Part shown: piece by piece, positions 21,412 through 29,840 of the stretch
How the letters are laid out: each line of letters starts with the position of its first letter
Position numbering within the stretch: position 1 is the stretch's first letter
Assembly: GCF_000935125.1 (NCBI RefSeq)
Contig: NZ_JRKI01000010.1
Location: 248,001-312,000 of the forward strand
DNA from: Streptomyces natalensis ATCC 27448
GTDB lineage: Bacteria > Actinomycetota > Actinomycetes > Streptomycetales > Streptomycetaceae
DNA length: 64,000 bases
Direction of reading: 5' to 3'
The notes under the pieces: model-generated
Databases searched by the model: none
Told to the model about the DNA's origin: nothing
What the model saw: the letters and a program-made list of their open reading frames with translations, nothing else
Made by a program: the position numbers and the translations under genes

Positions 21412-24400
21412 GTGACGCAGCAGCCAGGGCCCAGCCGCAGAAAGGTCGTCGCCGCCTCGGTCGCCACGGCCGCGCTCGCCGGCGTCCCGCTCGGCGGACA
21501 CCCCGCCCTCGCCGCGCCCCACGCCACCGAGGCGGTCCTGCGCTCCGACGCGCTGGAGGTCCGCGTCGACACCGCCTTCCCCCGCATCGTCTCCTACACC
21601 GACCGCTCCACCGGCCACGTCCTGTACGGCCAGGACACCCCCGTCACCGACGTCCTCATCGACGGCACCGCCCGCACCCCCCAGGTCACCCACCGGACCC
21701 GCGACGGCCGCGCCGTCTACACCCTCGCCTTCGACGGCAACGCCCGTATCACCGTCGAGATAGCCGTCGACGGATGGCGGACCACCTGGCGGGTCACCTC
21801 CCTCACCGACACCCCCGCCCTGCGCATCGGCACCCTCCAGATCCCCGGCCTCGCCCTGCTCAGCGTCCGCAGCGACCAGCCCGGCGCCACCCTGCTCGCC
21901 GCCCGGATCGACCTCGACAAGGCCAAGAGCGGCGACACCCTCGTCCAAGTCACCGCCGACACCCCCGTCGAAACCGCACCCACCGGATGCGCCTACGCCG
22001 TCGTCGCAACCGACCAACTCGCCGCCGCCGTCGACGCCAACACCGTCCACGACACCCCCTCCGGTGCCACCACCTGGGAGAACGGCCGGCTGTGGCACCA
22101 GACCGTGCGCGGCGACGGCTTCGTGGCGGCCCACCTGACGCCCGGTCAGTGGACCCACCGGGCCGCCGGCCAGCCTCTCGACGCCACCGACCCGCTGCCG
22201 TACGCCACCGTCATCGTCACCCGCGACCGCAACGGCGACGGCCGCACCGACTGGCAGGACGCCGCCATCGCGCTGCGCGACATCCTGCCCGTGACCCTGG
22301 GCGCCGACGACCAGCATCTGCGGGTCGTACCGCACATCCCGTTCAACTTCGCCAGCCAGGCCACCAACCCGTTCCTCGCCACCCTCGACCACGTCAAACG
22401 GATCTGCCTGGCGACCGACGGGCTGCGGCAGTTCACCCTGCTCAAGGGCTACCAGTCCGAGGGCCACGACTCCGCCCACCCCGACTACGGCGGCAACTAC
22501 AACCGGCGCGCCGGCGGCCTGGCCGACCTCAACACCCTGCTCCGCGCCGGCACGACGTGGCACAGCGACTTCGCCGTCCACGTCAACGCCACCGAGTCCT
22601 ACCCCGTCGCGCACGCCTTCTCCGAAACCCTCGTCGACAAGAACGACAAGCAGTGGGACTGGCTCGACCAGTCCTACCGCATCGACGCCCGCCGCGATCT
22701 GGTCTCCGGCGACATCGCCCGCCGCTTCGCCCGGCTGCGCGCCGAGACCGACCCGGCGCTCACCACCGTCTACCTCGACGTCTTCCGCGAATCCGGCTGG
22801 AACTCCGACCGCCTCCAGCGCCATCTGCGCGACCAGGGCTGGCGGATCGCCAGCGAATGGGGCCACGGCCTGGAGCGCTCCTCGCTGTGGTCGCACTGGG
22901 CGAACGAGACCGACTACGGCCCCGACACCTCCCGCGGTATCAACTCCCGGCTCATCCGCTTCCTCCACCACCACCACAAGGACGTCTTCGCCGACAAATG
23001 GCCCACCCTCCTGGGCGCGCCCCGGATGGGCAACTTCGAGGGCTGGACCGGCAAAACCGACTGGGCCGCCTTCTACGCCGTCATCTGGCGCGACGCCCTG
23101 CCCGCCAAATACCTCCAGGCGTACCCGATCCGGACCTGGACCGCCCACGAGATCACCTTCGAGGGCCCCACCCACACCTCCGTCAGCGACGCCGCAGGCA
23201 CCCGCACCATCACCACCGACGGCCGCCGCGTCTACGACAACGGCACCTACCTGCTGCCCTGGGAGCCCCGCCACGCCACCGACCCCGACCGGCTCTACCA
23301 CTACAACCCCCAAGGCGGCACGACCAGTTGGGAACTGCCCCGCGGCTGGACCGCCACCGAGGTGTATGCGTACCGGCTCACCGACCAGGGCCGCACCCAG
23401 GAGACCCGGATCCCGGTCAGCGGCGGCCGGATCACCCTCACCGCCGAACCCCGCACCCCCTACGTCATCCACCGCACCAAGGCCCCGCGGCAGCCCGACC
23501 CCGACTGGGGTGAGGGCACCGCGCTGAAGGACCCCGGCTTCCACTCCGGCACCCTCGACGCCTGGCAGGTCACCGGCCCCGCCGCCGTCCACCGCTCCGC
23601 ACCCGGCAACCACGAACTGGTCATCGGCGCGGGCCCGGCCGCCACCGTCGCCCAGAAACTCCGCCGCCTCGCCCCCGGCAGCTATGCCGCCTCCGTCCAG
23701 GTCGAGGTCGGCGCCACGGCGGGGGAGCGGCGCCGGGCCGCCCTCAAGGTCCGTACCGCCGACGGCCGCACCGCCGCCAACTGGACCGACACCTCCACCG
23801 CCGTCAACTACGTCGCCGCCGACCGCAAATCCGGCACCCGCTTCCAGCGCCTGTTCACCCGCTTCACCGTCCCCGAGGGCGGCGGCCCCCTCACCCTCGC
23901 CCTGACCGCCGCGGCGGGCCGGGCACGCATCCGCTTCGACAACGTCCGCATCGTCCCCGCCGCACCCACCGCCCCGCACGGCGCCCTGGTCCACGAGGAC
24001 TTCGAGGACGTCCCCCAGGGCTGGGGCCCCTTCGTCAAGGGCGACGCGGGCGGCAGCACCGACCCGCGCACCCATATCGCCCAGCGGCACGCCCCGTTCA
24101 CCCAGCGCGGCTGGAACGGCAAGGCCATCGACGACGTCATCGACGGCACCCAGTCCCTCAAATCCCGCGGCGAGAACACCGGCCTGGTCTACCGCACCGT
24201 CCCGCACACCGTCCGCTTCACCCCCGGCCGCCGCTACCGGGTCACCTTCCGCTACGAGAACGAAAAGGCCGGCCAGTACGCCTGGATCACCGCCGTCGAC
24301 ACCCCCGGCCCCCGCGAACTGACCCGCACCCCCCTCCCCGTCGCCACCCAACCGGCCACCCACACCTACGAGTTCACCGCCCCCGCCACCGGCGAGGTCT

Positions 24401-24477
24401 GGGTGGGCCTGCGCAAGACCGGCGACGACGGCACCGCGGAATACGTCCTGGACTCCTTCGAGGTACACGCACTCTGA
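21412..24477 (+). CDS. Secreted endo-alpha-N-acetylgalactosaminidase (GH101)
   Basis: A 1021-residue secreted glycosidase of family GH101, which releases the Gal-beta-1,3-GalNAc (core 1) disaccharide from Ser/Thr of mucin-type glycoproteins. GTG at 21412 is preceded by GAAGGAGG. The N-terminus SRRKVVAASVATAALAGV carries a twin arginine and reads like a Tat signal. The catalytic (beta/alpha)8 domain shows TVYLDVFRESGW (nucleophile Asp near 456) and ASEWGHG (acid/base Glu near 482), matching the family pair. Beyond about residue 690 are two beta-sandwich modules (KDPGFHSGTLDAWQV and VHEDFEDVPQGWGPF) that probably bind carbohydrate. It is followed by a terminator and an AraC regulator. Confidence 0.9.
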   Translation: MTQQPGPSRRKVVAASVATAALAGVPLGGHPALAAPHATEAVLRSDALEVRVDTAFPRIVSYTDRSTGHVLYGQDTPVTDVLIDGTARTPQVTHRTRDGRAVYTLAFDGNARITVEIAVDGWRTTWRVTSLTDTPALRIGTLQIPGLALLSVRSDQPGATLLAARIDLDKAKSGDTLVQVTADTPVETAPTGCAYAVVATDQLAAAVDANTVHDTPSGATTWENGRLWHQTVRGDGFVAAHLTPGQWTHRAAGQPLDATDPLPYATVIVTRDRNGDGRTDWQDAAIALRDILPVTLGADDQHLRVVPHIPFNFASQATNPFLATLDHVKRICLATDGLRQFTLLKGYQSEGHDSAHPDYGGNYNRRAGGLADLNTLLRAGTTWHSDFAVHVNATESYPVAHAFSETLVDKNDKQWDWLDQSYRIDARRDLVSGDIARRFARLRAETDPALTTVYLDVFRESGWNSDRLQRHLRDQGWRIASEWGHGLERSSLWSHWANETDYGPDTSRGINSRLIRFLHHHHKDVFADKWPTLLGAPRMGNFEGWTGKTDWAAFYAVIWRDALPAKYLQAYPIRTWTAHEITFEGPTHTSVSDAAGTRTITTDGRRVYDNGTYLLPWEPRHATDPDRLYHYNPQGGTTSWELPRGWTATEVYAYRLTDQGRTQETRIPVSGGRITLTAEPRTPYVIHRTKAPRQPDPDWGEGTALKDPGFHSGTLDAWQVTGPAAVHRSAPGNHELVIGAGPAATVAQKLRRLAPGSYAASVQVEVGATAGERRRAALKVRTADGRTAANWTDTSTAVNYVAADRKSGTRFQRLFTRFTVPEGGGPLTLALTAAAGRARIRFDNVRIVPAAPTAPHGALVHEDFEDVPQGWGPFVKGDAGGSTDPRTHIAQRHAPFTQRGWNGKAIDDVIDGTQSLKSRGENTGLVYRTVPHTVRFTPGRRYRVTFRYENEKAGQYAWITAVDTPGPRELTRTPLPVATQPATHTYEFTAPATGEVWVGLRKTGDDGTAEYVLDSFEVHAL

Positions 24478-24500
24478 TCACCCGCGAGCCCACCCCGACC

Positions 24501-24537
24501 GGCGCCCCGCTCCTGCCCCCACCAGGAGCGGGGCGCC
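24501..24537 (+). terminator. Hairpin terminator after GH101 gene
   Basis: GGCGCCCCGCTCCT (24501-24514) pairs perfectly with AGGAGCGGGGCGCC (24524-24537) across a 9-base loop. Confidence 0.88.
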
Positions 24538-24675
24538 CTCTGGCTCCCGCGCACCCGACGGCACCCGTTCCGGCCCCGCCCTCTGGCGACACACCGCCCC
24601 ATGGACAAGGATTCGAGGACGGGGACGGAGCGACGCCCGCACGCCCACGGGGCACGGCACGACGGGAGCCACGCC

Positions 24676-25563
24676 ATGTACCACACCTGGATGCGGTACT
24701 TCACGCCCAGCCCGGTCCACCACCGGCTCGGCCTCGTCTGCCTGGGCGTCGGCCTCCAGCACGGCACCCTGCCCGCCGTCGGGCCGCGCACCCTCGACCA
24801 CCACGTCGCCGTCATCGTCGGCGCCGGCCGCGGCTGGTTCGCCGCCCCCGACGGACGGCGCCGCCCGGTAACCGCCCCCGCCCTCCTCTGGCTGACCCCG
24901 GGCGTACCGCACCACTACGGCGCCGACCCCGCCACCGGCTGGGACGAAAGCTTCGTCGACTTCACCGGCCCGGCCACCGCCACCTACACCGAACTGGGCT
25001 ACATCGAACCCGACCGCCCCCTCGTCCCGCTCGCCGACACCGCCCGCCCCCGCGCCGCCGTCGGCACCATCGCCCGCGCCGCCCGCCGCGGCAACCCCCT
25101 GCTGGAGGTCGAGACCTCCGCCGCCGTCCACGAACTCCTCGTCGCCCTGCGCCGCGCCCGCGCCGACGACGGCACCGGCCAGGACCCCGTCCTCGCGGCC
25201 CTGGCCCGCGACGCCTTCCTCCCCCTCTCCGTCGCCGCACACGCCGCCCGCCACGGCATGACGCCCGCCGAACTGCGCGCCGCCGTACGCCGCGGCGCCG
25301 GATGCAGCCCCAAGGACTACCTCCTGGGCATCCGCCTCGGCCGCGCCAAGGAACTCCTGGCCGCCACCGACCTCCCCGTCGCCGCCGTCGCCCGCCGCGT
25401 CGGCTACGACGACCCCGCCTACTTCTCCCGCCTCTTCACCCGCCGCGTCGGCACCGCCCCCGTACGCTTCCGCGACCGCCAGACCCACACCGTCCCCGGC
25501 GGCTGGTCCACCCAGATCCCGGCCCCGGACAACCCGCCACTGGTGAGCGGCCCGGGCCCCTGA
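24676..25563 (+). CDS. AraC-family transcriptional regulator
   Basis: A 295-residue protein beginning MYHTWMRYFTPSPVHHRL; GGGAG lies about 8 bases upstream. The N-terminal cupin-like sensor domain (TLPAVGPRTLDHHVAVIVGAGRGWF, LLWLTPGVPHHYG) is typical of sugar-sensing AraC proteins. The two C-terminal HTH motifs are at residues ~180-275: LSVAAHAARHGMTPAELRAAVRRG and LPVAAVARRVGYDDPAYFSRLFTRRVGTAPVRFR. Its place directly after the GH101 gene suggests it senses a sugar from mucin-type glycans and controls that gene, an inference from neighbourhood. Confidence 0.92.
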   Translation: MYHTWMRYFTPSPVHHRLGLVCLGVGLQHGTLPAVGPRTLDHHVAVIVGAGRGWFAAPDGRRRPVTAPALLWLTPGVPHHYGADPATGWDESFVDFTGPATATYTELGYIEPDRPLVPLADTARPRAAVGTIARAARRGNPLLEVETSAAVHELLVALRRARADDGTGQDPVLAALARDAFLPLSVAAHAARHGMTPAELRAAVRRGAGCSPKDYLLGIRLGRAKELLAATDLPVAAVARRVGYDDPAYFSRLFTRRVGTAPVRFRDRQTHTVPGGWSTQIPAPDNPPLVSGPGP

Positions 25564-25629
25564 GTGCCGGGAACGGCCGCCCGGCCGCCGCCCCAAACAC
25601 CCGTGCGCCCCCAGGACCCGGGTGGCAGC

Positions 25630-28233
25630 ATGAGGCCCATGCCCGCACTCCACCGCACCGAGGCGCAGGCCCGGGCCCGCCTCCTCGACGTCCACCGCTA
25701 CGACATCCACCTCGACCTCACCCAGGGCGAGGGCACCTTCGGATCCCGTACGGTCATCCACTTCCGCTCGCACGAGGCCGGCGACACCTTCGTCGAGATC
25801 ACACCCGCCACGCTGCACACCGTCACCCTCGACGGCCGCCCCCTCGACCCGGCCGCCCTCGACGGCAACCGCCTCCCCCTCGCCCTGACCGCCGGCGACC
25901 ACGAACTGTGCCTCGACGCCACCATGCGCTACTCCCGCACCGGCGAAGGCATGCACCGCTTCACCGACCCCGAAGACGGCCGCGTGTACGTCTACACACA
26001 GTGCGGCCCCTCCGACGCCCCCCGCGTCTTCGCCGCCTTCGACCAGCCCGACCTCAAAGCCGTCTTCGACCTGTCCGTCACCGCCCCCGAAGACTGGACC
26101 GTCCTCGCCAACGGCATCACCGAACACCTCGGAAACGGCCACTGGAAGGCGGCCCCCACCCCGCCCCTCCCCACCTACCTCGTCGCCCTCGCCGCCGGCC
26201 CCTGGCACTCCGTACGCACCGAACACGCCGGACTGCCCTTCGGCATCCACTGCCGCCGCTCCCTCGCCCCCCACCTCGACCCCGACGCCGACGAAATCCT
26301 CGACCTCACCCGCCGCTGCTACGACCGCTACCACCAGATCTTCGACGAGCCCTACCCCTTCGACTCCTACGACCAGGCATTTGTCCCCGAGTTCAACTGG
26401 GGCGCCATGGAGAACCCCGGCCTCGTCACCTTCCGCGACGAATTCATCTACCGCTCCGCCGTCACCGCCACCGAACGCCAGACCCGCGGCATGGTCATCG
26501 CCCACGAAATGGCCCATATGTGGTTCGGCGACCTGGTCACCTTCCGCTGGTGGGACGACATCTGGCTCAACGAGTCCTTCGCCGAGTACATGGGCTACCA
26601 AGTCCTCGCCGAAGCCACCTCCTTCGACGGCACCTGGACCGACTTCGCCCTCACCCGCAAAGGCTGGGGCTACGACGCCGACCAGCGCCCCTCCACCCAC
26701 CCCGTCGCCCCCGCCCCCGACGACGTCCCCGACACCGCCGCCGCGATGCTCAACTTCGACGGCATCTCCTACGCCAAGGGCGCCTCCGCACTGCGCCAAC
26801 TCGTCCACTGGATGGGCGAAAAGGACTTCCTCGCCGGCATCAACGACCACTTCGCCCGGCACCGCTTCGCCAACGCCACCCTCGCCGACTTCATCGACTC
26901 CCTCGCCCGCGCCACCGACCGCGACGTCCACACCTGGGCCGAACGCTGGCTGCGCACCACCGGCGTCGACACCCTCACCCCCGTCATCGGCGACACCGAG
27001 GACGGCGGCTGGACCCTGCACATCGACCACACCGGAAGCCCGGACGGCACCCGCCCCCACCGCCTGACCGTCGGCCTCTACGACCAGCACCCTGCCGACC
27101 CCGGCCGCCTCGTCCCCCGCAAGCCGCTGACCTGGGACCTCCCGTCCCCCAAGCTCTCGACTCCTCCGCCACTCTCCACTGCCGTCGAGCGGGGGGACCC
27201 CCATGCGCAGGGAGGCGCCCCCACCGGCCACCCCGCCACCCCCGGCCGCCGCCCCGCCCTGCTCCTCCTCAACGACCAGGACCTCACCTACGCCAAGGTC
27301 CGCCTCGACGCCGCCTCCTGGGACACCGCGCTCGCCGCCCTGTCCGGCCTGCCCGACGCCCTGACCCGCGCCGTCGTCTGGAACGCCGCCCGCGACATGG
27401 TCCGCGACGGGGAACTCGCCCCCACCGCCTACCTGGACGCCGCCCGCGCCCACCTCCCGCACGAAACCGACCTCGCCCTCGTCCAGGGCGTCCTCACCTT
27501 CGCCCGCACCCAGATCGCCGACCGCTACCTCCCCCCGTCCGAGCGCGGCACCGCCCTGGCCACCCTCACCGCCCTCACCCGCGACATACTGCGCCGCACC
27601 GAAGGCCCCGCCCACGGCACCTCCACCGGCCTGCGCCTGACCGCCGTACGCGCCTTCATCGACAGCGCCACCACCCCCGAGGCCCTGCGCGACTGGCTCG
27701 ACGGCGGCAGCGTCCCCGGCGGCCCCGACCTCGACCCCGAACTGCGCTGGCGCATCCTGGCCCGGCTCGCCACCCTCGGCGCCCTCACCCCCGACACCAT
27801 CGACGCCGAACTCGCCCGCGACCCCAGCGCCACCGGAGAACAAGGCGCCGCCCGCTGCCGCGCCGCCCTCCCCGACCCCGCCGCCAAACAGGCCGCCTGG
27901 CACGCCCTGTTCACCACCGACAACGACGCCGCCCTGTCCAACCACCTCTTCACCGCCACCGCCCAGGGCTTCTGGCAGCCCGAACAGGACGACCTCCTAC
28001 GCGACTACGTCCCCCGCTACTTCGCCGAAGCCCCCGCCCTCGCCACCCACCGCGGCCCCGCCCTCGCCGACGCCGCCGGCCGCTACGCCTTCCCCACCAC
28101 CCACATCACGACCACAACCCTCCGCCTCGGCGAAACCTGCCTGGCCGACGGCAACCCGCCCCCCGCCCTGCGCCGCAAACTCATCGACCAACTCGACGAC
28201 CTGCGAAGGGCGTTGACGGTCCGGGGCGCCTGA
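25630..28233 (+). CDS. pepN: Aminopeptidase N (M1), with repeat-derived insert
   Basis: An 867-residue zinc aminopeptidase that removes N-terminal residues from peptides. Exopeptidase motif GAMEN (about 258-262), zinc motif HEMAHMWFGD (292-296 for HExxH) and the distal ligand Glu in NESFAEY (about 315) are all present, followed by the C-terminal ERAP1-like helical domain. ATG at 25630 chosen; ATG at 25639 is almost equally good. Around residues 507-535 the protein contains SPKLSTPPPLSTAVERGDPHAQ, encoded by the dispersed repeat at 27149-27230. It is in frame, lies between the catalytic part and LLLLNDQDLTYAKVRLD, and so probably forms a surface loop without killing the enzyme. Confidence 0.95.
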   Translation: MRPMPALHRTEAQARARLLDVHRYDIHLDLTQGEGTFGSRTVIHFRSHEAGDTFVEITPATLHTVTLDGRPLDPAALDGNRLPLALTAGDHELCLDATMRYSRTGEGMHRFTDPEDGRVYVYTQCGPSDAPRVFAAFDQPDLKAVFDLSVTAPEDWTVLANGITEHLGNGHWKAAPTPPLPTYLVALAAGPWHSVRTEHAGLPFGIHCRRSLAPHLDPDADEILDLTRRCYDRYHQIFDEPYPFDSYDQAFVPEFNWGAMENPGLVTFRDEFIYRSAVTATERQTRGMVIAHEMAHMWFGDLVTFRWWDDIWLNESFAEYMGYQVLAEATSFDGTWTDFALTRKGWGYDADQRPSTHPVAPAPDDVPDTAAAMLNFDGISYAKGASALRQLVHWMGEKDFLAGINDHFARHRFANATLADFIDSLARATDRDVHTWAERWLRTTGVDTLTPVIGDTEDGGWTLHIDHTGSPDGTRPHRLTVGLYDQHPADPGRLVPRKPLTWDLPSPKLSTPPPLSTAVERGDPHAQGGAPTGHPATPGRRPALLLLNDQDLTYAKVRLDAASWDTALAALSGLPDALTRAVVWNAARDMVRDGELAPTAYLDAARAHLPHETDLALVQGVLTFARTQIADRYLPPSERGTALATLTALTRDILRRTEGPAHGTSTGLRLTAVRAFIDSATTPEALRDWLDGGSVPGGPDLDPELRWRILARLATLGALTPDTIDAELARDPSATGEQGAARCRAALPDPAAKQAAWHALFTTDNDAALSNHLFTATAQGFWQPEQDDLLRDYVPRYFAEAPALATHRGPALADAAGRYAFPTTHITTTTLRLGETCLADGNPPPALRRKLIDQLDDLRRALTVRGA
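27149..27230 (+). repeat. Dispersed GC-rich repeat, copy 2 (inside pepN)
   Basis: It shares with the copy at 2934-3051 the exact 17-bp core GGGGGACCCCCATGCGC (27192-27208), a CTCTCGACTCCTCC-like left part and a GGCGCCCCC-type right part. It is inserted in frame in pepN. The core's GGGGG/CCCCC arms are themselves an inverted repeat. Confidence 0.8.
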
Positions 28234-28240
28234 CACCACC

Positions 28241-28270
28241 GGGGCCGCCGGACCGGCACCCGGCGGCCCC
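28241..28270 (+). terminator. Hairpin terminator after pepN
   Basis: GGGGCCGCCGG (28241-28251) pairs perfectly with CCGGCGGCCCC (28260-28270) across an 8-base loop, beginning 8 bases after the stop. Confidence 0.85.
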
Positions 28271-28302
28271 GAACACCTGCTTGCCGGCCCGTAACACAAA
28301 AG

Positions 28303-28314
28303 GGTGGTACCACC
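28303..28314. promoter_or_regulatory. Palindrome GGTGGTACCACC upstream of decarboxylase operon
   Basis: A perfect 12-bp palindrome 119 bp before the decarboxylase start, followed by a related GTGGTGG run at about 28325. It is a possible repressor site. The expected iron-box consensus for a siderophore operon is not evident here. Confidence 0.4.
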
Positions 28315-28433
28315 GCCCGTACGAGTGGTGGTGCGGCAACCCGTGCCTGCGCACCGTGCGGGGAAAGTAGCTTAGGGCGGCCTTGGTCCCCAGCGGACCG
28401 CCGCCCGAACTCCCCCCGAAGAAGACCGCATTG

Positions 28434-29840
28434 ATGCCCGAGCCCCCTGCCGGGACCGCCCTCGCAGGCGGCGCCGACGGCCCCCGCGCCCTCCGCCCCC
28501 TGCTCGACATCGTCCTCGACGCCCTCGCCACCGGCGCCGAGCACCGCGCCGGCCCCCTCCCGCCCGGCGGCCCCGACGCCGTCGCGCACACCGTCCGCAC
28601 CGCCTGCGCACCCCTGATCCCCGAACACGGCACCGGCCCCCACGACGCGCTGCGCACCCTCGTCCACACCCTCGCCGCCGGCGCCGCCGACCCCGCCGAC
28701 CCGCGCTGCGCCGCCCATCTGCACTGCCCCCCGCTGGCCCTGGCCACCGCGGCCGACCTCGCCGCCGGCGCCCTCAACCCCTCCATGGACTCCTGGGACC
28801 AGGCCCCCGCCGCCTCCGAACTAGAGGCCCTCACCTGCCGCGAACTGGCCGCCCTCGTCCACCCCGCGGCCGCCCGCCCCGACGCCCTGGTCACCACCGG
28901 CGGTACGGAATCCAACCTGCTCGCCGCCCTCCTGGCCCGCGAGAGCGCCCCCCGGGACGCCGGCCCCCTCCAGATCGTCTGCGGCGCCAACGCCCACCAC
29001 TCCATCCCCCGCGCCGCCTGGCTCCTCGGCCTCCCCGAACCCCTCACCCTCCCCACCCCCGACGGCATCCTCACCCCCGACACCGTCCACACCTGCCTCG
29101 CCAACCTCGCCGGCCACACCGGCCCCGTACTCCTGACCGCCACCGCCGGCACCACCGACTCCGGCGCCATCGACCCCCTCCCCGCCCTCGCCGACCTCGC
29201 CGCACACCACCGGGCCCGCCTCCACATCGACGCCTCCTACGCCGGCCCCCTCCTGTTCAGCGACACCCACCGCCCCGCCCTGACCGGCCTCGACCGCGCC
29301 CACACCGTCACCCTCGACCTGCACAAACTCGGCTGGCAACCGGTCGCCGCCGGCCTCCTGGCCGTCCCCGACCCCGCCACCCTCGCCCCCCTCGCCCACC
29401 AGGCCGACTACCTCAACGCCAACGACGACACCGAAGCCGGCCTGCCCGACCTCCTGGGCCGCTCACTGCGCACCACCCGCCGCCCCGACATCCTCAAAAT
29501 CGCCGTCACCCTCAAAGCCCTCGGCCGCACCGGCCTCGGCGACCTCGTCGACCGCACCCTCGCCGCCGCCCAGACCCTCGCCGACCTCATCGACGCCCAC
29601 CCCCGCTACGAACTCCACTCCCGCCCCACCCTCTCCACCGTCCTCTTCCGCCCCACCGGCGCCGACCCCGCCACCCTCGCCACCATCCGCCGCACCCTCC
29701 TCACCGACGGACACGCCGTCCTCGGCCGCGCCACCACCCCCACCGGCCTCTGGCTCAAGGCCACCCTCCTCAACCCCCACACCCAGCCCGGAGACCTCAC
29801 CACCCTCCTCACCCTCGTGGAAGGCCACACCCCTCGATGA
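28434..29840 (+). CDS. Group II PLP-dependent decarboxylase (DesA/DABA-decarboxylase type)
   Basis: A 468-residue pyridoxal-phosphate enzyme of the lysine / 2,4-diaminobutyrate decarboxylase group. HLHCPPLALATAADLAAGALNPSMDSWDQAP is the substrate-side signature, VTTGGTESNLLAAL binds the cofactor phosphate, HIDASYAGPL the ring, and LDLHKLGWQP holds the Schiff-base lysine (residue ~298). In siderophore pathways it makes the diamine (cadaverine in desferrioxamine). Its stop overlaps the start of the N-monooxygenase (ATGA), so they form one pathway step pair. Which amino acid is decarboxylated cannot be settled from sequence. ATG at 28434 was chosen over a TTG at 28383. Confidence 0.85.
   Translation: MPEPPAGTALAGGADGPRALRPLLDIVLDALATGAEHRAGPLPPGGPDAVAHTVRTACAPLIPEHGTGPHDALRTLVHTLAAGAADPADPRCAAHLHCPPLALATAADLAAGALNPSMDSWDQAPAASELEALTCRELAALVHPAAARPDALVTTGGTESNLLAALLARESAPRDAGPLQIVCGANAHHSIPRAAWLLGLPEPLTLPTPDGILTPDTVHTCLANLAGHTGPVLLTATAGTTDSGAIDPLPALADLAAHHRARLHIDASYAGPLLFSDTHRPALTGLDRAHTVTLDLHKLGWQPVAAGLLAVPDPATLAPLAHQADYLNANDDTEAGLPDLLGRSLRTTRRPDILKIAVTLKALGRTGLGDLVDRTLAAAQTLADLIDAHPRYELHSRPTLSTVLFRPTGADPATLATIRRTLLTDGHAVLGRATTPTGLWLKATLLNPHTQPGDLTTLLTLVEGHTPR

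Noticed and set aside
24478..27945. A 1155-codon open frame antisense to the AraC and pepN genes
   Set aside because: Extreme Gly/Val composition and no motif; explained by codon bias of the real genes.
28374..28392. Iron-responsive (DmdR1/IdeR) box before the decarboxylase
   Set aside because: TTAGG is present but the other half does not match the 19-bp consensus TTAGGTTAGGCTAACCTAA; too weak to call.
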